Assembly (NCBI RefSeq): GCF_000331105.1
Contig: NC_020054.1
Coordinates: forward strand, 1,725,698-1,789,697
Direction: 5' to 3'
Source of the DNA: Fibrella aestuarina BUZ 2
GTDB taxonomy: Bacteria; Bacteroidota; Bacteroidia; Cytophagales; Spirosomataceae
Length of the DNA: 64,000 nt
In this document: one piece after another, positions 16,660-24,327 of the stretch
How positions within the stretch are numbered: position 1 is the stretch's first letter
How the letters are laid out: each line of letters begins with the position of its first letter
Position numbers and translations under genes: made by a program
Notes under the pieces: model-generated
The model's database searches: none
What the model was told of the DNA's origin: nothing
The model's input: the letters and a program-made list of their open reading frames with translations, nothing else

Positions 16660-17190
16660 TTATACGGTTACGCAGCCATGATAGTGGCCGGGTGCCATTA
16701 CGTAGTTGAGGTGATTGACCATCACGTATTCCGAGGTGGTGTACCCCTGAATGGTCAGGCTTTTGAGCAGACCGAAAAATTCCTTCTGCGTCGCGTCGGT
16801 GGTTTGTCCAAAGGCGGTTAGCAGGGCGAGCTTCTCGGCGGGCTGAAGCGCCACAAACGGTTTGCCATAGGTCGTCTGAGCGCTGCCGTCGATCGCCGCC
16901 AGGCCCTTTTTGAAATCAGCCTGGGCGGCTGGTTCGTAGCAGTCGGCAAGCATCGTTTCGATGAACGCCGGTACGCCCACCCCTGTCGCGCCCACCACCT
17001 GACCGTCGGGAATGATGGTCGAGACGATGTCTGTCAACAACGTGGTCTGGTCGGCGGTGAGCAGGCCGGGTCCTGCGGGACCGGACAACGTACCCAGCGA
17101 GGTTCGATTCCAGGCCGTGGCCCAATCGGGCCAGACCAGTACGGCACTCAGCGACGCCGACAGCGTTTGCAGGGCCTGTCTCCGTTTCAT
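16660..17190 (-). CDS. Gluconate 2-dehydrogenase subunit 3 family protein, Tat-exported small subunit (copy 2)
   Basis: A 176-residue paralogue of the protein at 13191. The first ten residues (M-K-R-R-Q-A-L-Q-T-L) are identical to that copy and act as a Tat-type signal. T-A-D-Q-T-T-L-L-T-D-I-V-S-T-I-I-P and the C-terminal G-Y-T-T-S-E-Y-V-M-V-N with P-G-H-Y-H-G-C-V complete the family pattern. It is the first gene of the second dehydrogenase unit. The small and large subunits appear to have been duplicated together, with the TIM-barrel gene between the two copies. Confidence 0.9.
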   Translation of the reverse strand: MKRRQALQTLSASLSAVLVWPDWATAWNRTSLGTLSGPAGPGLLTADQTTLLTDIVSTIIPDGQVVGATGVGVPAFIETMLADCYEPAAQADFKKGLAAIDGSAQTTYGKPFVALQPAEKLALLTAFGQTTDATQKEFFGLLKSLTIQGYTTSEYVMVNHLNYVMAPGHYHGCVTV

Positions 17191-17308
17191 CAGTAAGTCG
17201 GTTAAGAGCGTACGCTCAGATCGTGTACCCCGTTGTGGGTACGTACCTGAAAAGAAGATTACGCCTTCCGATTACCTATGCCCGGTGGTATCGACGTACC
17301 GGCCGCGC

Positions 17309-19033
17309 TTATTCGGGAAAGTAGATGTAAAACGTAGCGCCCTGGCCGGGCTGGCTGAAGGCCGTAATCCCTCCCCCGTGATTGGTGACGACCTTCTGGC
17401 AAATGGCAAGGCCGATGCCCGTACCCGTAAATTCGGTTCTGTTGTGCAGCCGTTGGAACACCTGAAAGATGCGATCGGTATGCCGTTGGTCAAACCCGAT
17501 GCCATTGTCGCTTACACTGATCCGGTGGTAGGTAGGGGTTTGTCGCACCGGCTTCACCGTCGTGGGCAGGTCGCTGGCCGGGATCCGCTGGGCGGTCAGC
17601 TGGATCTGGGGCGGGATGTAGTGCCCCAATGCGTCCTTGCGGCGAAATTTCAGCGCGTTGCTCAGCAGGTTCTGAAACAGCTGGCCCAACTGCGAGGCGT
17701 CGCCCTGTATGGTTGGCAGGGGAGCCAGCGTGATGAGCGCCTGGGTTTCGTCGATGACCAGCTCCAGATCCAGCAGCGTGGTCTGCACGACCTGGTTGAG
17801 CGAAACAGGGCTGGCCGCTTCCTGCCGGGTCGAGATGCGGGCATAGGCCAGCAAGTCTTTGATCAGCGCCGACATACGCCCGGCCGACTGCTGCATGCGG
17901 TCGATGTATTCGATGCCGTCGCCCAGTGAGTTGCCGTACCGTTCCCTGAGCATGTCGCTGAACGACTGAATTTTGCGCAGCGGCTCCTGCAGATCGTGGG
18001 AGGCGATGTAGGCAAATTGTTGCAGGCTCTGGTTCGACCGTTCGAGGTCTTGAATCGAGGCCTGTAGCTCCCGGGTTCGTTCGGCGACTTCCTGCTCCAG
18101 GTGTTCCGACAACGTTCGGTACCGTTGTTCGCTGACTTCCAGCGCCTGGCGGGCCACGACCTGCTCGGTGACATCCACCGACACATCGAGAATGGCATAG
18201 ACCGCGCCCGCTTCGTTGAAGAGAGGCGTAAACGTGATGTTGTAATACCGGTCGATCACGCCGCCGTCCCGGGTAATCTGCAACCGCGATTCGAAGGCCT
18301 GAAACAACTGCCCCGACGTGTAGACCTCGTCAAGAATCTGCAGAAATGGCTGATGCGCCAGTTCGGGCATTACCTCGCCCAGGGGTTTGCCGGCAATATC
18401 GGGGCCCCGACCGATGACGTCGATGAAGGTTTGGTTGGGTAATTCAATGATCAGATCGCGACCGATGAACAGGCCAATGGCCACCGGAGCGGTCGATACG
18501 ATTGCCTGTAATTTGGCCTGGCTAACCTGAAGGGCCAGGTCGGCCTGGCGACGTTCGGTGATGTTGGTGTGCACCCCAACCCACTCCCGAATGCTGCCGT
18601 CGTCGTTCAGCACGGGTACCGCCCGAATGGAAAACAGCGCCCAGTGGCCAGCTTTGACCCGTACCCGATGCTCAAAAATGAAAGGTTTGCGCTCCTGAAC
18701 GGCTACCTGCCAGGCCTCGATGGTGGGTTGTGCATCGTCGGGATGAACGGCTTTGGCCCAGCCGTACCCCTGGTATTCGTCGTAGGATTGCCCCGTCAGC
18801 GACGCCCAGCCGCGTTGCTCGCCGGTCATCTCACCGGCGGCATTGTTGGTCCATAAGATGCCCTGAACAGCCTCAATGGCCGCTCTGAACCGATCATCGT
18901 GCTCCCGAATGACCAGATCAGCGGCCGGTTGGTCGGGAAGGTCAACCGCCGGGGTGTCGCTCACTGCCGATAACGGCTGGTCGGTGGTAGCAGGGTCTGA
19001 ATGGATCGCCGGTGCCGTAGCCTTATCGAGCAT
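17309..19033 (-). CDS. Cytoplasmic PAS-domain sensor histidine kinase
   Basis: A 574-residue kinase without transmembrane segments. After a Pro/Ala-rich start come a PAS/PAC module (about 45-165, ending N-I-T-E-R-R), a second PAS module (about 175-300, ending D-V-S-V-D-V-T-E) and a coiled coil with E-V-A-E-R-T-R-E-L. The HisKA domain has the phosphoacceptor His346 in I-A-S-H-D-L-Q-E-P-L-R-K. The ATPase domain ends with D-N-G-I-G-F and G-T-G-I-G-L-A-I. The S-H-D-L-Q-E-P form is typical of phytochrome-type kinases, but there is no chromophore domain. No response regulator is adjacent, so it is an orphan kinase. The neighbouring photolyase hints at a light or stress context but does not prove it. 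Confidence 0.93.
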   Translation of the reverse strand: MLDKATAPAIHSDPATTDQPLSAVSDTPAVDLPDQPAADLVIREHDDRFRAAIEAVQGILWTNNAAGEMTGEQRGWASLTGQSYDEYQGYGWAKAVHPDDAQPTIEAWQVAVQERKPFIFEHRVRVKAGHWALFSIRAVPVLNDDGSIREWVGVHTNITERRQADLALQVSQAKLQAIVSTAPVAIGLFIGRDLIIELPNQTFIDVIGRGPDIAGKPLGEVMPELAHQPFLQILDEVYTSGQLFQAFESRLQITRDGGVIDRYYNITFTPLFNEAGAVYAILDVSVDVTEQVVARQALEVSEQRYRTLSEHLEQEVAERTRELQASIQDLERSNQSLQQFAYIASHDLQEPLRKIQSFSDMLRERYGNSLGDGIEYIDRMQQSAGRMSALIKDLLAYARISTRQEAASPVSLNQVVQTTLLDLELVIDETQALITLAPLPTIQGDASQLGQLFQNLLSNALKFRRKDALGHYIPPQIQLTAQRIPASDLPTTVKPVRQTPTYHRISVSDNGIGFDQRHTDRIFQVFQRLHNRTEFTGTGIGLAICQKVVTNHGGGITAFSQPGQGATFYIYFPE

Positions 19034-19134
19034 AGAAACGAATGAAATAGCCAGCGATCTGGAGGGGGTTCAGACAGCTGGCGGTGATCGTAGTCAAGTT
19101 ACTAAACTGGACTGCACGGATAACTAAGTCTGTA

Positions 19135-19142
19135 CAAAGTTA
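19135..19142 (-). promoter_or_regulatory. Bacteroidota -7 promoter element before the histidine kinase
   Basis: On the minus strand this reads TAACTTTG, an exact TAnnTTTG match about 100 nt upstream of the kinase start. A TTG lies 15 nt further upstream, closer than the usual 19-21 nt, so only the -7 element is well supported. Confidence 0.5.
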
Positions 19143-19264
19143 GTTTTTGCCCCGCAGCAACCAGCTATGGCATCTGCTAAAGGTATCCGGAGGTTGTTTT
19201 CGAGACAGGCTTTAGGCTACGCTGAACGTGGGTACGTAGCGTAGCCCGTCAACTGTGGTAGGGG

Positions 19265-20623
19265 CTATCGGAGTTTGACCGGTTCTCCGTTCTTTTCGGC
19301 ATTGAGTGCGGTTTTGTAGGTCGTGATCGCCCGTTGGCGGGCAAATGCATGGTCCACGATGGGCGCTGGGTACGTTACCGAAGCACCGGCCGGGTTGTTG
19401 TACTCGGGCACCCACCGCCGGATGTATTCGCCCTTGGGATCGAATTTGCGGGCCTGTTCGGTGGGGTTGAACACCCGGAAATAGGGGGCCGCGTCGGTAC
19501 CCGAGCCAGCGGCCCATTGCCAGCCCCCGTTGTTGGCCGACAGGTCGTAATCGCGCAGTTTCTCGGCAAAATACGCCTCGCCGATGCGCCAGTCGATCAG
19601 CAGATGCTTCACGCAGAAACTCGCCGTCACCATCCTGACGCGATTGTGCATCCAGCCAATTTCGTTCAGTTGGCGCATCCCCGCATCGACCAGCGGATAG
19701 CCTGTCTGGCCCGCTTTCCAGCGCTCGATGTCCTCCGGACGATTGAGCCAGGGCACCTGGTCATATTCCCGGCGGAAGGATTCGTGCTCGACGTGGGGGA
19801 AATGGTCGAGCACCTGGAAATAGAAATCACGCCAGCAGAGTTCTTTCAGGTACGTCAGGTTATTGGCCTGCGCCTGCCGGGCCAGCTCGCGGATGCTGAT
19901 GGTGCCAAAGCGCAGGTGAATGCTCAGTTCGCTGGTGCCGCGCTGAGCGGGAAAATCGCGGGTTTTGTCGTAGGTGGTCAGCAGTTTGTCGGATACCGTC
20001 GATTTGGGGAATTTTTCGTTCAGCGGTTCAAAGCCCATCTGCTCGAGTGTGACCATCGGCGTGGGCGCCGTTTTGAGGAACCGGTCGGCGTATTTTTCGG
20101 TCGGGTACGATTTGAGGTAAAACGGATCGTCGAGTTTGCTCAGCCAGTTGCGGCTGTAGGGGCCAAACACGGTATAGGGCTTGCCGGAGCCGGTGAGCAC
20201 CTCGTCACGATCGAAGAGGGTCTGATCTTTGTAGCTGTGAAACCCCGCGTTTACGCTTTTCAGGTACGTTGCTACTTCGGCGTCGCGGCCTTTGGCGTAG
20301 GTTTCGTAGTCGTAATTGGTAAACACGTTGGCGAGGGTGTACTCGCTGGCCAGTTCCTTGAACACGTCCAGCGGTCGCCCATACCGCACCAGCAGCGTTG
20401 ACCCCTGTTTGTGCAGGGCCTGCTGCATGGCCAGTACTTCTTCGTAAATGAATTCCACCCGGCGGTCGCGCTTGTCGTTAAGGTGGTCGAGGATGTCTTT
20501 GTCGAAAATGAAGAGTGGCAGTACGGGGCGTCCGGCTTTCAGGGCGTAGTAGAGGGCCGCGTTGTCGTGCAGACGCAGATCGCGCCGATGCCACATGATG
20601 GCAATGGGAGTTTCAGGTTTCAT
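19265..20623 (-). CDS. phrB: Deoxyribodipyrimidine photolyase (cryptochrome/photolyase family)
   Basis: A 452-residue photolyase that uses blue light and FADH to split pyrimidine dimers. The N-terminal antenna domain starts I-M-W-H-R-R-D-L-R-L-H-D-N. The FAD domain has C-W-R-D-F-Y-F, then W-K-A-G-Q-T-G-Y-P-L-V-D-A-G-M-R-Q-L, the H-N-R-V-R-M block, and D-Y-D-L-S-A-N-N-G-G-W-Q-W with F-N-P, all typical of class I CPD photolyases. Length is normal. Its start codon region lies inside a 13-bp inverted repeat with the leader (20610-20706), which could mask the ribosome site. Whether it repairs CPD or 6-4 products needs an assay; sequence favours CPD. Confidence 0.95.
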   Translation of the reverse strand: MKPETPIAIMWHRRDLRLHDNAALYYALKAGRPVLPLFIFDKDILDHLNDKRDRRVEFIYEEVLAMQQALHKQGSTLLVRYGRPLDVFKELASEYTLANVFTNYDYETYAKGRDAEVATYLKSVNAGFHSYKDQTLFDRDEVLTGSGKPYTVFGPYSRNWLSKLDDPFYLKSYPTEKYADRFLKTAPTPMVTLEQMGFEPLNEKFPKSTVSDKLLTTYDKTRDFPAQRGTSELSIHLRFGTISIRELARQAQANNLTYLKELCWRDFYFQVLDHFPHVEHESFRREYDQVPWLNRPEDIERWKAGQTGYPLVDAGMRQLNEIGWMHNRVRMVTASFCVKHLLIDWRIGEAYFAEKLRDYDLSANNGGWQWAAGSGTDAAPYFRVFNPTEQARKFDPKGEYIRRWVPEYNNPAGASVTYPAPIVDHAFARQRAITTYKTALNAEKNGEPVKLR

Positions 20624-20706
20624 GGTTCACGTTTCCGGTGCGCGTTGCCTGGGCACAAAAGGTGTGTTAGCCGCGCACTTGACACGCTAACCCTGAAACC
20701 TGAAAC
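20610..20706 (-). promoter_or_regulatory. Inverted repeat pairing the photolyase leader with its start codon
   Basis: GTTTCAGGTTTCA at 20610-20622 and its exact complement TGAAACCTGAAAC at 20694-20706 are separated by 71 bp. On the minus-strand mRNA the distal arm lies in the 5' leader and the proximal arm includes bases 2-14 of the photolyase reading frame, so a fold would bury most of the AUG. A similar arm pair (GTTCAAGGTTCAA) lies before the site-2 protease gene at 41704. It may be control of translation or simply an intergenic repeat that captured the start. Confidence 0.5.
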
Positions 20707-20722
20707 GCACCCTAAGGGTTTA

Positions 20723-21643
20723 TCACCATTTTTCGTAGCCAGCAACGGGTTTGAAGTCCGATTTGGGTTCAAAGTGCTGCCAGAGGAGCGCGCCCACGGT
20801 GCGTAGCAGGGTGCTGCCCTCATTGGTGCGCCCCCAGCTTTCGTCCTGCTGATTTTTGGTCATCAGGCAGTAGACGTAATCGCCGTGGGGCGCGTGTACC
20901 AGCACCACCTCCGACCGCGACCGGTTGACGGCCCCGTTTTTGGAGGCCACCTTTACGTTGGCGGGCAGTTGTGAAAGACCGTCGTGGTCCCAATATTGCC
21001 GACAGAGGTTGCGGTACATGCGGTCGGAGGCGTCGGGGCTGACGGCGCGGCCATCGCGGATGTAGGTCAGCAGGCTGGCCAGTTCGCGGGGGGTGGTTTG
21101 GCCCCAGCCGTAGCGCGCCTGAAACTCCTTGCGGCCCGGCGTCCGCGAGTTCATGCGGGTGTTCGGGAATCCATTGGCGTCGAGCCAGGCGTTGATGGCC
21201 GTGCCGCCACCCGCCAGTGCCTGACACCACAGGCTGCCCGTATTGTCGGAAACGGTTTCCATCAGCATCACCACCTGGCTCAGCGGGATTTTGGCCCCAT
21301 CGCGCAGCGAGCCCACGATGCCATCGTCGTAGTGCAGGGAGTCGCGGTACACCAGTTCCTGTTCGTAGCTGACAGTGCCTTTCTGAATCTGGTCGAACAG
21401 CCCGATCATGATGGGAATCTTGATGGTACTGGCCGTGGGAAAGGTGCTGTCGGCGTTGATCGCGACGGTTTTGCCCGTTTTTAGGTGGCGCACATACACG
21501 CCTACGTCGCCCCGGAAGCCACGAAGCGCATCGGCCAGTTGTTGCGTGAGACGGGCATCGGGTTTATCGGGTACCGTCTGGGCAACGGCTGGGTACGTTA
21601 GGAGAAGCAAGATCAGGCAAAGAAAACGGGCAAGTATACGCAT
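20723..21643 (-). CDS. Class A beta-lactamase-related serine hydrolase
   Basis: A 306-residue exported protein. I start it at the ATG at 21641-21643 because the peptide from there (M-R-I-L-A-R-F-L-C-L) is a proper signal ending V-A-Q; an upstream in-frame ATG would add 21 residues that disrupt it. The penicillin-recognising fold is shown by S72-T-I-K75 (nucleophile and base), S132-D-N134, and K235-N-G in place of the usual K-T-G. I do not see a clear E-x-x-L-N omega-loop motif, which true class A enzymes need for deacylation. It may therefore be a weak beta-lactamase, a peptidase or a penicillin-binding relative. Monocistronic as far as can be seen. Confidence 0.85.
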   Translation of the reverse strand: MRILARFLCLILLLLTYPAVAQTVPDKPDARLTQQLADALRGFRGDVGVYVRHLKTGKTVAINADSTFPTASTIKIPIMIGLFDQIQKGTVSYEQELVYRDSLHYDDGIVGSLRDGAKIPLSQVVMLMETVSDNTGSLWCQALAGGGTAINAWLDANGFPNTRMNSRTPGRKEFQARYGWGQTTPRELASLLTYIRDGRAVSPDASDRMYRNLCRQYWDHDGLSQLPANVKVASKNGAVNRSRSEVVLVHAPHGDYVYCLMTKNQQDESWGRTNEGSTLLRTVGALLWQHFEPKSDFKPVAGYEKW

Positions 21644-21749
21644 GGTTGATGGGTTGACTATGAAACCGATTGATTCGCGTTGTTTACAGGCGGTGTAACG
21701 CGGCATCTTTTCGTAATCGGCTATTCCGATAAGGCCGTTAAGGCCGTGA

Positions 21750-22712
21750 TTAGGCGTTTGCCAGCGCCGCTACGACTCGCCGGACGGCGTCGGCGTTGGT
21801 GGTGGGTACGTAGTTGAAGGTCTTGTTATACTTGGCCGAATCGAAGAAATAGGGGCGGTCGTACTGGTAGCGCATCTCATACATTTCGCGTAGGATTGGC
21901 ACAAACAGGCCCAGCGCCCGCAGGCCCCAGCCGGGTAGCGTTTGCACGCTATGCCACAGTTTGGTGGGCACCCCGCCCGAGCCGGGCAGGCTGTCGATCG
22001 CTTCGGCAAACAGACTGACCCATTGCGCCCCGGTGATCGGCTGCGGGTCGGTGGGTAGGTTCCAGATTTGGTTAAAGGCGGAAGGCGTATTGCCCAGCCG
22101 GGCCGTGCCGATAGCCAGATCAGGCGTGTAGCCGGTGCTGTGCAGCTGGTTGGCATCGCAAAACCACTGCGCCTGTTTGCCCTTGATCAGGTTGTCGTAG
22201 ATCAGGTTCATAGTGATGCTCGTGGCTTTGATCGGGCCGAAGAAATCGGGCGACCGGGCAATGATAGCATCTACCCTGCCTTTCTCGACCGCCTCGAGGA
22301 TGAGCCGATCGACCTCAGCGCGGGTCTCGCCTTTTTTGCTGGTCGGGCTGATGGGCGACGACTCTGTGAGGTGCCGCACGTTGTCGCCCCCTATGGCGTA
22401 GACATTATCGAAAAAGACGAGCTTACTCTGGTGGCGGCTACAGGCTTCCAGCACGTTGCGGATAAGGAGAGGCCACTGTTGCTGCCATATCTTGGTGTTG
22501 TAGGGCAGGCCCGCGACCAGGTACACGACCGTGCTGCCTTCCACGGCCTGCATGACCTGCGCCGGGTCCAGCAGGTCGGCGGGGCGCAGGCTGTCAGACG
22601 CGTTGACCGCTACGGGCTTACGGCTCACCAGCCGGATATCCTTCGTGTAGGCGGGCAGGGCTTTGGCGAGTTCAACGCCGATGGCGCCGCCCGCCCCCAG
22701 GATCGTTTGCAT
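21750..22712 (-). CDS. NAD-dependent epimerase/dehydratase family protein (extended SDR-like)
   Basis: A 320-residue Rossmann-fold protein. The nucleotide-binding loop is L-G-A-G-G-A-I-G at residues 5-12, close to the N-terminus. It continues with V-V-Y-L-V-A-G-L-P-Y, a F-F-D-N-V-Y-A-I-G-G strand (a Tyr in the place of the SDR active site), and R-S-P-D-F-F-G-P. The pattern resembles the atypical SDR group annotated as NAD-dependent epimerases. No sugar-nucleotide neighbours are present, so the substrate is unknown. It is divergent from the small gene at 22796. Confidence 0.85.
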   Translation of the reverse strand: MQTILGAGGAIGVELAKALPAYTKDIRLVSRKPVAVNASDSLRPADLLDPAQVMQAVEGSTVVYLVAGLPYNTKIWQQQWPLLIRNVLEACSRHQSKLVFFDNVYAIGGDNVRHLTESSPISPTSKKGETRAEVDRLILEAVEKGRVDAIIARSPDFFGPIKATSITMNLIYDNLIKGKQAQWFCDANQLHSTGYTPDLAIGTARLGNTPSAFNQIWNLPTDPQPITGAQWVSLFAEAIDSLPGSGGVPTKLWHSVQTLPGWGLRALGLFVPILREMYEMRYQYDRPYFFDSAKYNKTFNYVPTTNADAVRRVVAALANA

Positions 22713-22724
22713 GGGGTTGTCGTG

Positions 22725-22753
22725 TTTGGGTATGTGGTTCTCCGCTACCTTTA
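22725..22753 (+). promoter_or_regulatory. Probable promoter of the 96-residue protein gene
   Basis: TTTG at 22725-22728 and TACCTTTA at 22746-22753 are 17 nt apart and precede the start codon by about 40 nt. The -7 element differs from TAnnTTTG only in the last base. This is a moderate match. Confidence 0.4.
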
Positions 22754-22795
22754 ATCAAACAAAACGGCAACGTACGCATAAATCCAAACCGAACG

Positions 22796-23086
22796 ATGAA
22801 CCTCAACGAGTTTACTGCCTCGCTCGCTCAACCCACGCCACCCGTAGGTCTGAACCCCATCCTGACGGCCCTTTGGCACGATGCAAATGGCGACTGGGAG
22901 GCCGCCCACGAAGTCGCTCAGTCGCGCGAGGGGACCCCGGCCTACGACCGGCTCCACGCCTACCTGCACCGCAAGGAAGGTGATGCCTTCAACGCCGGGT
23001 ATTGGTACCGCCGGGCCAGAACGAGTGTCTACACTGGTCCGCTGGCCGACGAGTGGCGGGAGCTGGTCGAAGCCAATCAGGACTAG
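22796..23086 (+). CDS. Small conserved protein of unknown function
   Basis: A 96-residue soluble protein (starts M-N-L-N-E-F-T) with D-W-E-A-A-H-E-V-A-Q, Y-D-R-L-H-A-Y-L-H-R-K-E-G-D and A-G-Y-W-Y-R-R-A. I recognise this pattern only as an uncharacterised family of short proteins in many bacteria; the helical text resembles a single TPR-like hairpin. It has its own probable promoter. Its TAG stop shares the palindrome CTAG with the stop codon of the opposing ene-reductase gene. Confidence 0.8.
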   Translation: MNLNEFTASLAQPTPPVGLNPILTALWHDANGDWEAAHEVAQSREGTPAYDRLHAYLHRKEGDAFNAGYWYRRARTSVYTGPLADEWRELVEANQD

Positions 23087-24162
23087 CGCGCGGGTCTCGG
23101 TTTGGCCCGTTCGTACTGCACGGGCCACGGTTGCTCGTCGCCCAGGATGTGCGCGGCATGCAGCGGAAAATACGGATCACGGAGCGACTCCCGCGCCAGC
23201 AGGATCAGGTCAGCCTGCCCGTTGGTCAGGATGGCTTCGGCCTGGTCGGCGTCGGTGATGAGGCCCACGGCACCCGTTGGTACCCCCGTTTCGCGTTTGA
23301 TGCGCTCGGCAAACGGCACCTGATAGCCTGGCCCCGTCGGGATGGTGGCTTTGGGTACGTTGCCGCCCGTTGAGCAGTCGATCAGGTCAACGCCCTGCTC
23401 GTTCAACAAGGCTACCAGCGCCACAGAATCATCGGCGGTCCAGCCGCCTTCGGTCCAGTCGGTCGCCGAAATGCGCACGAAAAGCGGGTACTCATCGGGC
23501 CAGATAGCGCGCACATCATCGACCACTTCTTGCAGTAACCGGATGCGATTGGCAAACGAGCCGCCGTAGTCGTCGGTCCGGTGGTTGCTCTGGGGCGAAA
23601 GGAACTGGTGAAGCAGATAACCGTGGGCGGCGTGAAGTTCGGCCACCACAAACCCCGCCTGCAAGGCCCGTATCGCCGCCGCCCGGAAATCGGCCCGCAC
23701 CTGCTGAATGCCGTCGAGCGTAAGGGCCGTGGGCGCTGGTTCGTTGTCGGTAAAGGGGATGGCGCTGGGGGCTACCGTTTGCCAGCCGGTGGGCTGGTCG
23801 GGGGCGATGGCCTGACCGCCGTCCCAAGGGCGTTGATGGCTGGCTTTTCGCCCGGCATGAGCCAGTTGAATGCCCGGCACAGCCCCGTTGGCCGTTAGAA
23901 AATCGGTGATGCGTTGTAGCCCTGGCACGTGATCGTCGGACCAGATACCGAGGTCATTGGGTGTGATGCGGCCCTCGGGCGATACGGCGGTGGCTTCGGT
24001 GATAATCAGGCCCGCGCCGCCCACGGCCCGGCTTCCCAGGTGTACCAGGTGCCAGTCGGTGGCGAATCCGTCGACACTCGAATACTGGCACATGGGTGAG
24101 ACAACGAGGCGGTTTTTGAGCGTAACCCCGCGTAACGTCAGGGGTGAAAGTAAAACAGACAT
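23083..24162 (-). CDS. NADH:flavin oxidoreductase / old yellow enzyme, YqjM class
   Basis: A 359-residue FMN-dependent ene-reductase that reduces activated C=C bonds with NAD(P)H. I start it at the ATG at 24160-24162 (M-S-V-L-L-S-P-L), because the longer in-frame version adds 22 residues unlike the family. The YqjM-type cysteine is Cys25 in S-P-M-C-Q-Y-S. Other signatures are L-A-H-A-G-R-K-A-S, E-L-H-A-A-H-G-Y-L-L-H-Q-F-L-S-P with N-H-R-T-D-D-Y-G-G-S, and V-G-L-I-T-D. Length and order of motifs are normal. It stands alone, and its 3' end meets the 96-residue gene at the shared CTAG. Confidence 0.93.
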   Translation of the reverse strand: MSVLLSPLTLRGVTLKNRLVVSPMCQYSSVDGFATDWHLVHLGSRAVGGAGLIITEATAVSPEGRITPNDLGIWSDDHVPGLQRITDFLTANGAVPGIQLAHAGRKASHQRPWDGGQAIAPDQPTGWQTVAPSAIPFTDNEPAPTALTLDGIQQVRADFRAAAIRALQAGFVVAELHAAHGYLLHQFLSPQSNHRTDDYGGSFANRIRLLQEVVDDVRAIWPDEYPLFVRISATDWTEGGWTADDSVALVALLNEQGVDLIDCSTGGNVPKATIPTGPGYQVPFAERIKRETGVPTGAVGLITDADQAEAILTNGQADLILLARESLRDPYFPLHAAHILGDEQPWPVQYERAKPRPAR

Positions 24163-24244
24163 AGTGGTTGGCATACGTACTAGGGGCATAACCGACGGTT
24201 GGCCCGTTGAGTTGCCCGTTGCGCTCAAACAGGGGCTACCAAGG

Positions 24245-24313
24245 CAACGTACCCCGTCCAGACTGTCCCAACCCTGAGTGATCCGGTTGAAACAGCGTAG
24301 ACGGGGTACGTTG
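24245..24313 (-). terminator. Stem-loop after the fructan operon, arms containing the GTACGT word
   Basis: CAACGTACCCCGTC at 24245-24258 and GACGGGGTACGTTG at 24300-24313 form a 14-bp perfect stem with a 41-nt loop, 15 bp beyond the GH32 stop codon. There is no strong U tract. It is the likely end of the five-gene fructan transcript. Confidence 0.65.
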
Positions 24314-24327
24314 TCAGGCTGGCAGGC

